64,000 nucleotides of DNA from Panopea generosa (taxonomy: Eukaryota > Mollusca > Bivalvia > Adapedonta > Hiatellidae). Under the pieces are notes generated by a model, which was not told the origin of the DNA, ran no database searches, and saw only the letters and a program-made list of their open reading frames with translations. This document shows, piece after piece, positions 11,600 through 22,969 of this stretch. A program made the translations under genes and the position numbers. The first letter of the stretch is position 1. Every line of letters begins with the position of its first letter. Where the stretch lies: positions 31,370,609 to 31,434,608 of the forward strand of contig CM055896.1 in the NCBI GenBank assembly GCA_029582155.1. The letters run 5' to 3'.

Positions 11600-12090
11600 C
11601 AGTTTGGTGTATAAATCATTTTTATTCAAATTTAAGATAGGACGGTATATGGCGGTCTCAGCAGCATATAGTGATCGGTATATAAAACAATTTTATCAAG
11701 ATGATTGTGACTAAATGTTGAATAGCTGTCTTTGTGAATGTCTGTTCCCAGGATTCATAGAGTCAAGTTAGTTGTTACAATTCAATATATCTGATGTGTA
11801 TTCTAGATAAACGTTTCGTGACTGCACAATTTTAATCCATATTTGCCAAACTTTCTATTTTTATCTTGAAGCCATGGCCATTTATGCCAATAAATATTAA
11901 CTATAACTATTATTTACTTATGCCATTATTATAACAAATAATTGTTTTTACATGTCTGTATTGCTGCGTCACAAAACATTTTTTTTCTGCTTTAATATTC
12001 CAAATGTATAGTTTTGGATCGTGGAAGTTAAATAAAAAACATAAAAAATATGGTGTTGTGTGCATCCATCTTATATCAAATCAAACAATT
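11600..12090. other. Non-coding; nothing recognised
   Basis: AT-rich sequence downstream of the retroelement; no repeat or exon recognised. Confidence 0.4.
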
Positions 12091-12096
12091 TATAAG

Positions 12097-12262
12097 TTGG
12101 GCGGAAGTGTTGTCCGCTCACGACAGAGGTTGCGAGTTCAATATCAAGCAATACCTGATGCTACTGAAATAACAAAACTTAATACTGGTTTTACCCAGGA
12201 AGCGGACTCAAGAACGATTGATTGAGTATTTGAGCTTTCCCAGCAATCAGCTTAATTTAATA
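12097..12262 (+). mobile_element. tRNA-derived SINE (same family as 2.3, 24.2 and 54.05 kb)
   Basis: It shares the GTTGTCCGCTCACGACAGAGG head with a tRNA-like B box (GAGTTCAATATCA, degenerate) and the TACTGGTTTTACCCAGGAAG and GCGGACTCAAGAACGATT blocks. The spurious 73-codon frame across it is not a gene. Confidence 0.65.
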
Positions 12263-12984
12263 ATATGATAATCAATATAAATTGTTATAAACTGTTTGCA
12301 TGATATACAGGAACAAGAATTCCACCGCGTAGAAATTATTATACGGATATTGTTTAATATTAATTACGATGTTTGTTGTGCAGCAATTGTTTAACGTTAC
12401 TTGTTACATAATTGATTTTGTCTAGTCTATTTCAATTGATGAATTCTCATTTATTAAGATTTGACATATAAAACGTGTTAAGTAAATGAGCCCCGAAGTG
12501 TTGTCAGTTCGTTGCTTATTGCATGAAAGAACAACAAATTACGTTTATATTAATAAAACGAATGCACACAGTTTGTACCAAAATAAACAATGTATCCATT
12601 ATCCAGCATCTTAAACAGCAAACGAATTATTTGATTGTTGTATCTGCATGTGAAAATCGATTAATGTATCAGCGTGTAGTGTACCCCAACCGCTGTAGTA
12701 AAACTAAATTGTTACGGTAGAAACGAGAACAAGATCCATAACAATATCTCGGTTACATTTTAGTTTATTACAACTAAACATAACGGTTAACGGTTATGCT
12801 TTCATGGGGTGTAAAACGAAACAATTCAAAATACAGGTTATAGTTTTATGTCAGCTTAAAAATGAACTTGATATTAGATATTATTTGTACTTCACCACCA
12901 AACAAGTGTTGCTGTGTACGCCAAAAAGGTAGTTTGTACCAGCGTTCATTTCCAGAATGTCCTTATATAAACTGGAATGTAGTA

Positions 12985-13432
12985 TGGTAAAAATGTCTTA
13001 GTTTTTAGTTATAAGTCCAGTCTGTAGAAGTCATTCATGTGCCATGTATCACATGGTAGAATTAACAACCGTTGCATAATAGAGTTTTGCAGCTTACATC
13101 GATACCGATACGGACTAAATTCGGGGATCTAGTAAGGTAAAAATGTGTTAGTTTTAAGTTATTGGTCTAGTCTGTAGAACGAACCTAGGTCTTGGTCCGT
13201 TTAATAACAGCAAATCCGAGCACGTTACCGTAGTTTAATGGACAATTTGAATGATATCGTAGTTTAGTAATCGTTCAACTGCTCTGAGTTGTGAGACATG
13301 CATATAATTATCTGCTTTTCTCAATGGGGGTTTATAGACCTAATTCGGGAGATGCAATATATCAGTAGAGAAAGATGAAGTCATCCATGTGCCATTTGTC
13401 ACACGGTTAAATTAACACCCGTTGCATAATGG
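12985..13432 (+). repeat. Imperfect direct duplication, second copy interrupted
   Basis: The block GGTAAAAATGTCTTAGTTTT ... CTGTAGAAGTCATTCATGTG ... CCGTTGCATAAT (about 12,985-13,084) recurs from about 13,136. In the second copy about 190 bp of other sequence separates CTGTAGAA from GTCATCCATGTGCC. Part of the interrupting sequence (TAATTCGGG) resembles sequence after the first copy, so the history is more than one event. Confidence 0.6.
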
Positions 13433-13439
13433 GCAATAA

Positions 13440-15060
13440 ACCCTAATCGAAGAAGTAAACCGTACTTATTACTAAATAAATGGTGAGGTTTTTTTATGTT
13501 TTAACAGTTATACAGAAGATCTCCACCAAGATGAATAGTTTTAACATTTATTTTCCATGATATTGTTCTTAATTATTCAAAAGACAAAAGTAGCAAGAAG
13601 AATAAGACATAATTATATCAAATATAAATGTTCAAGACAAACCCGAAAACCCAGCCTTTAATATCACATACAAAAGTATAAATATACCAAGTTATATTTA
13701 AACAGTTTAACAATACAAATTATATCAAAACAGTACAGTACAAAAAAATAGCAAATATTTATTTTAGAGTTGTGACTTCGCGTTTTAAAGTGAAAACAAA
13801 AAAGGGAACAGCAGTGAACAAATTTGGCAGTATAAGAATATGTCATTGATTTGATGATTGGTCTAGGCAACAGTTATGAGTAACATTTAACGCTGTTAAA
13901 ATATTTCTAGTAAAAAGAAAACAACAAAAAACAACACAATAACAAAATTTAATTCAGTCTACTACATAAAAGATTTATATGCATTCCAGTATTTTTCAAA
14001 TTTTACTATCTACCTTACTTATTTCCTATCGAGCTAACTTCAAAGGTGGCATTGCGTCATAAAACTGCAAAGCCATTAAGTAATTGGTCAATGTGCTAAA
14101 ATCATTTTATAACCTAGCGATAGTGATTTGAATTGGATTAGTTAATCAAGTTATCTGAAATTCTTACATCAATATGAATTAAAAGAATATTTTTCAACAA
14201 TCGAAGTTTTTAGATAAATTATCAGAAATTATTTAGTTATCATTAATTTGAATATAAACATGAAATTATATTTAGCATGTTACTTTTCATGATTTAACAT
14301 TAACTAAATTCATCAAGGAAGGCATGGAAATATATTTAGCAAATATAGCATGGTTACACATGTTTAAAACAATGAATTTATTATGAAATAAAGCAGAGTA
14401 CACTTAAATATCACAATATTTAGACAATGTACAAACTCATCCTGGTAAAATGCTTGTAAGCTTGCAATGCTTGTATTTGAAATGATATGCAATCGTAAAC
14501 ATCGTTATACTTTAAATGAGAGTTGTTTTCGTTCTAGTAAAGTGTATTTTAACTTTAATGCATACATAATGTAACAGTGCCAAGTAATAGATAAATGTTT
14601 AGGAAAAGTATACGTGTATGTTAAAGGTACATGTATTAATTGTTATTCTGGTGCTTTTGTATGAAGCGTACATTTTACCATGGGTTGTTGACATTTTTCT
14701 CTGTCTAACTGCAAAAAATACAATCGAGTGAGAGCAATGTAACCAAACCATGTCATTATTTACGCTTCATATAAAAACACGAGATTGTAATGCTACATCT
14801 GTTTTACTCTATCATAGTTGTGTATATATTATCAAAGCAGTTCCTTATTTTTGTGTTTTCAAATTTTCTTGAGTCGATATTATCTTCTTTTAAAAGCGCA
14901 ATGGTTTTGATAGCGGGAAATGCATCATCTGATCATAGAAGTCATTAATGGTAGAATTGTCCGTTATTGTCAATTTCACCATACCCAAAAACAACCGAAA
15001 AACATTATTATTGAACCACATTAAGTCGCTGAGAAACACTAACTATTTCCATCAAACAAT
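13440..15060. other. Non-coding; nothing recognised
   Basis: AT-rich sequence. No coding frame with splice signals, RNA-like box or tandem repeat was seen. Confidence 0.5.
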
Positions 15061-15084
15061 CCAATCAGTTTTCAGCTATTGATC

Positions 15085-15300
15085 TGTATGTCCTCCAAAT
15101 GTCACTTACCTGTCACCGAGAGCTCGTAGGTTCATGTTCCGGTAAGTCCAAAAACGTTATGTGAGAAAGTTTGTCAGTCACATGCGGAAGGACGGTGGTT
15201 CTACTGTGTATTAGTCCACCAACAAAACTGAAAACGCCATATACATATATAACCTGAAATGTGATGTTATTGGCGTTACACACGACCAACACGGGTTCAG
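15085..15300 (+). mobile_element. SINE with bivalve-type conserved core
   Basis: The head has a B-box-like GTAGGTTCATGTTCC. The core has GAGAAAGTTTGTCAGTCAC and CGGAAGGACGGTGGTTCTAC, then CCACCAACAAAACTG, CCTGAAATGTG and GGCGTTACAC. It matches the layout at 7.6 kb. Confidence 0.65.
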
Positions 15301-15334
15301 AAGGTGACGGAGCTTTGAACCTCAGCTACTGACA

Positions 15335-15590
15335 CTGTCTGACGAGCTCATTATATAGAATTGGATCGAAGGAAACAGCGTGACCTTGCTCTTTTAGATT
15401 CCAGCAAAGCGTTCGACCATTTACGAACCAATGAGGATCCTAGTCACGTATGAGTATTACATGAAAGCCCACTCACTCGAAACAGATTCGACAACAAAGT
15501 ACCTCGCAGTTCACATGGCCTAGAACCTCCCGTAAATTATAACATCGACAAGACTGCGAAGAGAGATAACAGCACAATTGGTGGTAAGCG
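15335..15590 (+). pseudogene. LINE reverse transcriptase fragment with internal deletion
   Basis: The frame RKQRDLALLDSSKAFDHL matches RT motif A (LLDxSKAFD, catalytic Asp). Shortly after comes TKYLAVHMA and YNIDKTAKRDNSTI, which resemble the distal TKYLGV...L.W..HID block of jockey/CR1-like LINEs. Several hundred bases that should separate the two are missing, so it is a deleted relic. Confidence 0.55.
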
Positions 15591-15639
15591 TGGTCGTACG
15601 CTCATCAACAATTGGGGAAATTAGATCGCAAAATCAATC

Positions 15640-15765
15640 GTAGGTAATCGTGCGACTAGTGGTGGCGATCAACGACTGATCGTATGACCAGTCGTGGCGA
15701 CCTGCGAGCGCTCGCACGATCGAACGCAACCAATCACAGCCAGTCGTGAGATTGGTCTCTCGATC
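15640..15765. repeat. Clustered inverted repeats at the left edge of the Harbinger-like element
   Basis: ATCGTGCGA (about 15,646) and TCGCACGAT (about 15,712) are exact inverted copies. CGACTGATCG and ACCAGTCG variants lie between and after them. The GC content rises abruptly here. It may be the subterminal region of the Harbinger-like transposon; this is inference. Confidence 0.4.
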
Positions 15766-15862
15766 AGATATAAAGGTTAACGAGTGTTCGTCAGCCTCAG
15801 TAGTCACATAGCTCTCAAAGAGTACACTTCGACGACATTTTCAGCTGAAATTACAATTCACT

Positions 15863-17290
15863 ATGGTTACTAAGAAAGGAAAGGGCCAAAGAAAGGAGGA
15901 GGTTCCAGCCAGAGCCAGAGAGATGTCGGGGAGATTTTGGCTGAGATTCACCCGATAATGGCCACGCAGTATGAACCCGCTGGTGACACGCCAACCAAAC
16001 AACAGGATGTACGTGACGACCCAGTAGAGTATGAAAGGGCGGCCAATAAGAACAAGATGCCAGACTGAAGCCAACAGTAGAGCAGGCTCTCTGCGAATGG
16101 TTCGCCGACCACCCCGTGTTTTACAATTTCAAGAACCTGCAGAGGAAATACTGCCAACTGGACCAGAAGGGCAATGAGCTCGACATTAGGGGTGAATACG
16201 TATATTGAGCATCATGACCCAAATCTATGAATGTTGCAGTCCATCTCTTTCGATTGTTTTGTGATATATTTGTTTTAAACTAACAGGCGACCAGCTGGCC
16301 ATCTAGTGGAAGTCGCAAAAGATCATGATTGGGAGACTATACAAGAAGGAGAGTAGCCAAGCGACGATGCGGATGACCGAGCGTCAGTGCGGAACATGAC
16401 GTACCTAGGTTTCTTCAAGTCATACATAGCCGACCGCGCCGTGACCAAGCAGTTGGGCAATTTGCAGTCTTTCAGCGCATACATTTCCATTCGATTCCCA
16501 AGCATGTCCATGCATTTGCATCATGTACGACCTGGTATAACTTTAAATTATTATAAATGCCTGTTCTCTACTAACAGGTCCCGTGTTCGAAGCCTCTGGA
16601 AGACGATGGGCTACCCTCGGATGCCCGCTCATCTGTCCCCTCCACTTCCGCTTAGGCCGACCAGCACAAGCAAACCTCGCAAGTCTCCAGGCGAAAGCAC
16701 CATCAGACGACGTTCTCTTCAGGCTGGCATAGCAGGTGTCAGGGACATAATTATTCAACCGACACGTCGGCGAGCACTCCAGTCGGAACCCCTGCACCGT
16801 GTTCAGCCAGTGGATCGCGGCGGAGATGGAATGTCTGACTGACGAGATGTTCCGGTGGTTCAAGACGGATGTGTTCGTGTCCGTAATGAGGTAACGCGAC
16901 ATACCAGCCCCAGTGGCCCCATGTTTTGACCGTGCCAAACGTCATGCTGCAGCGTAAGAGCACTCCGAGCACTCGTCCTACCTCGGTTCCGCAGCCCGTC
17001 ACTTTGGCCTGGCAGCAGTCCACCCAGGCAACCGCTCAGATTGTCACCCAGTATTGACCCCAGGCGCCGGCTCATCAGAACAATGACCAAGACCGGCCCC
17101 AGCACCGCAGCAGCTACCTACTGGACTGTCGTCCCAGGGCTTCTCAGGACTCAGCGGACCTAAATTCTCCCCCATACCAAGTAGTGATACTGGTACTCCG
17201 ACAAACACTGAGTCACTTATTTCTGACACTGGAGCCCAGTTAGATTGGAGTAATCAGATCTTGCAGGGGCATGACCACTTGAACGAGTGA
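15863..17290 (+). pseudogene. Harbinger-type accessory ORF with MADF-like domain, decayed
   Basis: It begins MVTKKGKGQRKEEVP, runs through an acidic linker, then VEQALCEWFADHPVFYNFKN, which resembles the start of a MADF/Myb-like DNA-binding domain (E..L.EWF..HP.F). An intron-like gap with a good acceptor (ctaacag at 16,285) precedes DQLAI (then TAG) WKSQ and RLYKKESSQATMRMTERQ. The C-terminal part after 16,600 is Ser/Thr/Pro/Gln-rich and broken. The GC content is higher than the surroundings. In PIF/Harbinger elements this second protein helps the transposase enter the nucleus and bind DNA. Frameshifts near 15,940 and 16,065 and several stops show it is dead. Confidence 0.55.
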
Positions 17291-17813
17291 TGGACTTATA
17301 CAATTTCTGTGTTTTCTAGTGTTATTTCGGTGATAGTTGTTTGAAGGTATTGCATGTTTTGTGATGTTTTTTGTTTATAATAATGATACATTGAAATTAA
17401 AAGTTGTTTGTACTTATCTTTTAGCATATCTGACCGATGGTTAGCGTAAGTCATTGGCGTGATGTTTCGTCCGCCGTCACTGTGTCACCGTGGCCTAGCA
17501 GCTTAGTTCTGCACATTACATTATTGTGATAAAGACTTTACTTTGACAAAGAACTTTGTTTGTGTATACATGTATTGATATAATTTGTATTCAAAATAAT
17601 ATTTTTTTCTATTTAAATATAAACCAGACATTTATTACTTAGACCATTCACAAACAATAAAGCCAACCAATTATTACTTTTTCTCCTGACTTACCATGAA
17701 ATAACATGTTTATTATACAAGTTCATTGCAAAATAGATATGCGAAAAAAAGATCATACACATAGCATATAATATATGATACACATATCTAAATATCAAAG
17801 AAATATTCAACAT

Positions 17814-18710
17814 TCACACAACAGTTCTTATCCTACACTGCCGACATTGTTGTAGTAGCACAGCTTCATCCCCCCCCCCTGGTAGCACGATTCCCAACCT
17901 GTATGTTCTGCATGTCATGAAACACTGCCTCGTTGCTCCAAGCGCCAGAGATGATCTCGTGACCATTCCCCTCACGGTCAACGTCCCGGTTCTGCAGTCC
18001 AAGGTACCGAATCCGCATCATGTTATGCAGGCAGAGGCACGCACATGGGGAATTTTTGACAATCTTGTGTTCCTGTTGTATGACCGTTAGGTGTGCAAGT
18101 ATTCGCAAAGCGTTTTCTACTATCCTGCAGCCACTGGAGAGTCGGTAGTTGAAGAAACCCTCTTCCACGGTCATGTTTCTATGTCCTTAAGGCTTTGCAG
18201 GAATAAACGCATCATCCAAAATACGAATAATACGGGATGCCACTGTTGTCATTGGGTAGCGGTTCAGCTGGTGAAAATCCGATGTCACCAGTCACCTGAA
18301 AACACAAAACAGACATATATTAAATAAAAGCGACAACACACAAAACATGTACAATACAATATAATTCATGTCAATGCTAAAACTTACACTTATACGGAAT
18401 ATCATTCACCTGACGCCACATCTGTGGAGTGGTCGGAAAGTCGAATACCTCGCCTTCTTATTCGGACATGATGAGAGCTTCGTTCACCTCGCCGGATATT
18501 GTGTTTTGCTGCACCCAGAATGAGTAAGACCAAGTGGCCATATACAGTAATGTGATAGGCAGCTTGATCCCGGGTTGGGGAGGACGTTGATAGTTAGTGT
18601 CCCATTTCGACAATCGGGGCGTTACCCTGAGAAGCCGTTCATGGAACATGCACAGTTCCATGCAAATGTAATTGGTGAAATCGCCCTGCGACTCCCTCTC
18701 CAGTTGACTT
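17814..18710 (-). pseudogene. PIF/Harbinger transposase with the catalytic middle missing
   Basis: On the - strand, from the 5' side, are segments typical of Harbinger transposases: ELCMFHERLLRVTPRLSKWD and IKLPITLLYMAT (N-terminal region), QQNTISGEVNEALI, then after a gap GIPYYSYFGYDAFIPAK, VEEGFFNYRLSSGCRIVENA, ACLCLHNMMRIRYLGLQNRD and the C-terminal GNRATRGG block. The stretch between ALI and the YY block is far too short, and the segment carrying the first DDE residue (LDGKHI-type) is absent. A C10 run at the C-terminus shifts the frame. It is convergent with the MADF-like ORF, as usual in this superfamily. Confidence 0.75.
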
Positions 18711-18719
18711 GCGGTGTAT

Positions 18720-19140
18720 GGAATTGTAACTTAAATGTGTGCAACATGTTCATGCGTGAAATATACGCTATTTCCTTCGTGGTGTCAGATATATTAATAC
18801 AGTTTGTTGTGTATTAAATTGTACACATGTTCAATCAAATGACTTTTATTTAGCGAGTTCACTTTGCAAGTTAAGAGGAACAGACTTTTCCCAATATATC
18901 ATGCGTATATATACTCATTGACACCGTATTGTCAAAATGATATATATTTAAACATGCCAAAAAAATTTTCCTAACTCGATCTATGCGCCTAAGTTAGACT
19001 ATAATAGATTTTCCGCTTAAAATTGCATATTTTGTGACGTATTGAATATGGCACGTAATGCGCTCGTTTTGTTTTACGATATTCAACGTGAAAAATAATC
19101 AATACTGTAACCTTCTCCGCCTCCATGTTTTAAAACAGAC
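18720..19140. other. Non-coding; nothing recognised
   Basis: AT-rich sequence downstream of the transposon. Its right terminal repeat should lie here but I could not recognise it. Confidence 0.35.
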
Positions 19141-19149
19141 CTTACTCAC

Positions 19150-19325
19150 TTCAATATAGAAGTTACACAATTGAATATAAAACTCACCTAGTTAAATATA
19201 GAAGATATACCGTTGAATATAGAAGTTTCATACTTAAATAAAGATGTTACACATTTAAGTATAGAAGTTACGCATTAAATATAGACGTTACAGTCATTTA
19301 ACTATAGAAGTTACATACTTAAGGT
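19150..19325 (+). repeat. Minisatellite of ~25-bp units (AATATAGAAGTTACACA)
   Basis: About seven imperfect head-to-tail units share the core ATATAGAAGTTACA, with variants such as ATAAAGATGTTACA and ATAGACGTTACA. Spacing is about 20-30 bp. Confidence 0.75.
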
Positions 19326-19339
19326 AGCTCAGCGTTCCT

Positions 19340-19915
19340 ATTTGATTTGTTTTACATTTAGCGTCATTAACAAAAACCTGTACAAAAAACCTTCTATAAA
19401 GAAGTCTCAGCTTTCGTTTAAGCTTTGTTTTTTTTTAATAAAGTACCACAGTTTCTCATTTACAGCGCCCCCTGGTGGTAAATATTTTTCCGACGATTTT
19501 CGCTGTTTTTTCCCTTGTAAATAATTAGTATTATTAAAAAAATTGATTATAATAATATTTATTTATTGATTTACTTACTTTATTTCCTGTGATAAGATTA
19601 TAACTTTTATGCAGATAAAATACAATTGTTTACATCTAATCATTACGCCGGGGCTAATCATAGTATAAACGTGGGTTTAAAAACAACGAAATTTCAAAAT
19701 TCACGGCTGATTGCGTGAACAAGCTCTGGTTCAAGTTCTTGAATTTCACATATGTTAAACTTTATTAATTCCACTAAAATATGACTGAATAAAACGAATG
19801 TGTGTTCAAGCAAATTTATTTTTCATCAATTTGAATCTAAATTAAATTGAAAAAATTAAAAAACACGACGTTTGCTTGTGATTTCGGACGAAATAAACCA
19901 TAATATGAAATTATA
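19340..19915. other. Non-coding; nothing recognised
   Basis: AT-rich sequence just upstream of the first duplicated promoter/first-exon segment. Confidence 0.4.
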
Positions 19916-19919
19916 ATAA

Positions 19920-20720
19920 GCCAACAAACTATATAATACCTGCAAAATGTTTGTCAATCTTTACTTCCTTCTCCATTGATGTAATGATCGGTATCAGTAA
20001 AAGATAATACAATTTTGTGGTATCGCAAATAAAGAAGCGTTCACGCATGCAAATCATTATGGATCAAACCAACGTTTAACTTAACACCCGGTCTATATTG
20101 TGTAATATTTTAAGTGTGTTGTATTTGTTATGTCCAATGTTTTACATTTAATGATCGTTTGAAGCTAATCCATACACACTTATGATTATGATTGATATTA
20201 TAAACGTGTACATTAAATGATTGATCAGGCTACTGTAAACAAAATATATAAAGCTGCCATATTCAATAATTATAACTTATATTACGGCCATATACCCTGT
20301 TTAAAAATGTTGTTAAATGCACTGAAAGAAGACCTACACAAACGCATAGTTAAGAAAGCAATGTCTATTCAAAGTCATTTATATGCTATACACATTATAT
20401 ATGGAGGCTAGACATGTCAAGCTTGTAGGCCTATTACTACATTTTGTTTATAAGTTATGTCAAAAGAGACTATATCAATTGTATACATGATGTCAACATA
20501 ATTTTATTAACTGGTCTAAAGGGAAGATTGGCGATATACTACCGCAATCACCCTCACCCCTGGATGTTTCATCACTAAAATCTGTTTTGTGTGTACTAAT
20601 AGTAATTATAATGATTAAAGGTAAATATTTGCGAGGGACGCCTTAGTGAGACCTATACTGGACTGTGAAAGTGGGTATGTTCTTTAGGCATTTTGGCCAA
20701 TAGAAAAATTTACCCAAAAA
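19920..20720 (+). repeat. Duplicated promoter/first-exon segment, copy 1 (decayed)
   Basis: It is collinear with 22,970-23,780: CTTTACTTCCTTCT upstream, CATTATGGATMAAACMAACG at the start codon, TTATGTYCAATGTTTTA and AATGATCGTTTGAAG in the intron, and GACTGTGAAARTGG at the far end. The two copies lie about 3.05 kb apart. Confidence 0.75.
20059..20122 (+). pseudogene. Dead signal-peptide first exon
   Basis: The ATG and the next codons (MDQTNV) align with the intact first exon at 23,110 (MDKTNV), but TAA follows at codon 7 and the GTAAGT donor is lost. The surrounding non-coding sequence still aligns, so this is a decayed duplicate rather than chance. Confidence 0.7.
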
Positions 20721-20739
20721 CATCATGTATTACATAAGA

Positions 20740-20985
20740 TTATTTTTGTCGGATCAGAAGATGATGCTTACGTACACCTCCTATAGCATTGTGTGTATTC
20801 TTGTGTGATTGTTTGCTCCAGCCACAATCACAAAGAAATGTGATGGCTAGAACACATTGCCGTAATGAATCGCCTCTTTCACTTACCAGAAAGCGTTTGT
20901 CAGCACCAGCCTTCATTAGTTCCTCACTACATAGCTCCTTCCACCATGATCCAATCTGCCTTTCAATCAATGTAAACCTTTAGGA
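20740..20985 (-). pseudogene. Fragment of a transposase-like protein (possibly Mutator-like)
   Basis: A 76-codon frame reads IGSWWKELCSEELMKAGADK, then RFLVSERGDS and CGWSKQSHKNTHNAIGGVRK. The WSKxSHK..YNAxGGV block resembles the conserved segment of Mutator-like transposase domains abundant in invertebrate genomes, normally preceded by a DG pair; here it is CDCGW. The fragment is short, lacks a start context and has no flanking partner, so it is a relic. The family assignment is tentative. Confidence 0.4.
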
Positions 20986-20999
20986 CTGACGCTTGGCAG

Positions 21000-22960
21000 G
21001 TCCAACGTTACAGTGAAATTATTCAGTAAAACTGCACAGCCCTGTTTAAAACGGCTGTATTCTCTTCACATTAAATTTAATACAGTATCTAATAGTGTTC
21101 CTGCATTTATACATGTGTTAGCCAACTTGTAAGGCTTACCAGTGTTACTTGTATTTATAGCTTGCTTTTCCTTTTTTTTTTTTTTTTCTTTTTTTTGCTT
21201 TTGTTTATATCTCCAACAGTTGGTTGAATTTCCAACGCTGCGTCCTCAGTTTAAATTTACGTGCCCTGATGAAAAAATGTTAAATTTTAATTAAATAGTA
21301 CATGGATTATTTGCTCCATTTAACCACGATTTTATTTTCAACAGATACACATGAATTATCACCGTGTTCAAATGTGTTTGTTATGATTACTGAAGGTTAT
21401 GATTACCTACCTTCATCCTACCTGATTATAGGAAAATATGCGATTATCACGAATGAATTATTTCAATTTACGAAAACAAGACAAAATTAATTTCTTACTC
21501 TTCTGCGATGACGACGAAAGTCTTGTACCTCTCTTATAACAGCAACGGAATCTGTCAGAAATAAGATTTTCATGTCAAAAACAATATTTTGATACTGTGC
21601 AATAACATCCATATTTACTCGATAAATTGTACTCTTTTGCAAATATAAAAAATACAATATTTTGGTGAAATTTTTTGACAAAATACGATATTGCACTGTA
21701 AAAATAAATTCCGCAGATGAACATAACTTCAGTAGTTCCGTTATTAGGCTGTATCGAAAATGTTAAATGACTTCACACAGATCCTTATCCCTTTTGGTCG
21801 GCATTTTGTCAAAGGCGTAACCCTGCTTATGCCGTGTTGATCTCTGCAGTATTGATTACCGCTATAATGATCATACGCGGCTTGGACTATTTTTCAATTC
21901 TTAGAAACGTTAAAGCATTTTAAACGTGTAGCAAATCAAACAATAAAACATAGTTGTATAAAATAAACAAATCGCTACAAAAAATATGAATCAATTTAAG
22001 AAGGCCGGCTATCAGTACTTTTGATACTTGGATTTTAAAAAAAAATATTTGTCGAATTCTGGATTAGCATCTCTTTGCTTTATTTATGAAGTTAAGCAGG
22101 TAATTATTTATTCTAAATTTAGGGGTTTTGTTTTCGTGTATGGAGTCTTAGATAGGCAGGTTAAAGCATAGTCAATGTTTACGCTCTTCACCTTCAAAAT
22201 AAAAATGGCGCCTTCCTTGCTGTTTGTTCAGCTTTTTTTCCAACGATGGTGACGATGATTCTTCGTTTACAAGCTTTTGCATAAAGAGTTACTTTATAAA
22301 GGTGTTTGCCGTTAAAAAATATTTATTTTTGACTATTAATTGCCATTTATAAAACAAATACTTCTAAAAATGCAACTACCTTACAATAGTATAAATGTTA
22401 TTTTCGCTTATCATAATGTAGGACTAAAATGACGGTCACATACAGCATGAATATACGTTCTTACATTTTCGTCAAGAAAAAAATCTAGAGGAAGCAATGG
22501 AATATTCTGAACTAGTCAGTCAGTATGCACTAGGCAACAAATCATATATACTTACTACGACGAGCATGTGCATTCCGATTATTGAACTGCGTTAAGTGTT
22601 AACATAAGTTAACATTCATTAGACATTAAATTCATGGTGATCGGGTGACAAACATTTTCTTGCTACATTTAAAACTTTAATAAGTTATGATGTACATGTA
22701 CAGTCCGATAATAGGCTTAGTGTACTATTACACAAATTGAAAAAAAAAGTTATTTTTGAAATATTGATAGATTTTCATGAAATAAAAACACGAACATTCT
22801 GTGAATTAAAAAAAAAACAACTTTCTTAACAAGAAACTGATAGTTGTACTTTTAATTACAAACAGATACAATGATATGAATTCATTAACTATTATATCAC
22901 TTGCCGTGATAAATTGTGTGTGTTGTTCTCATTGTATTTTGAAAATGCAAATAAACGAAA
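21000..22960. other. Non-coding; poly(T) tract only
   Basis: The stretch contains a T-rich run near 21,170-21,200 and generic AT-rich sequence. No exon, RNA gene or repeat family recognised. Confidence 0.5.
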
Positions 22961-22969
22961 ACAGATATA

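Larger units (their letters stand above)
8880..11600 (+). mobile_element. Decayed DIRS-like (tyrosine-recombinase) retroelement
   Basis: Coding remnants run in order on the + strand: ORF1/Gag-like, a CCHC-like zinc knuckle, reverse transcriptase, RNase H, and a tyrosine recombinase in place of a DDE integrase. This order and recombinase are characteristic of the DIRS-like retroelements. Frames are broken by many stops and at least one deletion, so the copy is dead. I could not define the terminal repeats. Confidence 0.75.

Noticed and set aside
16387-17229. Several overlapping frames on both strands in the GC-richer stretch
   Set aside because: Fewer stops are expected because of base composition; the only recognisable coding signal is the broken MADF-like ORF.
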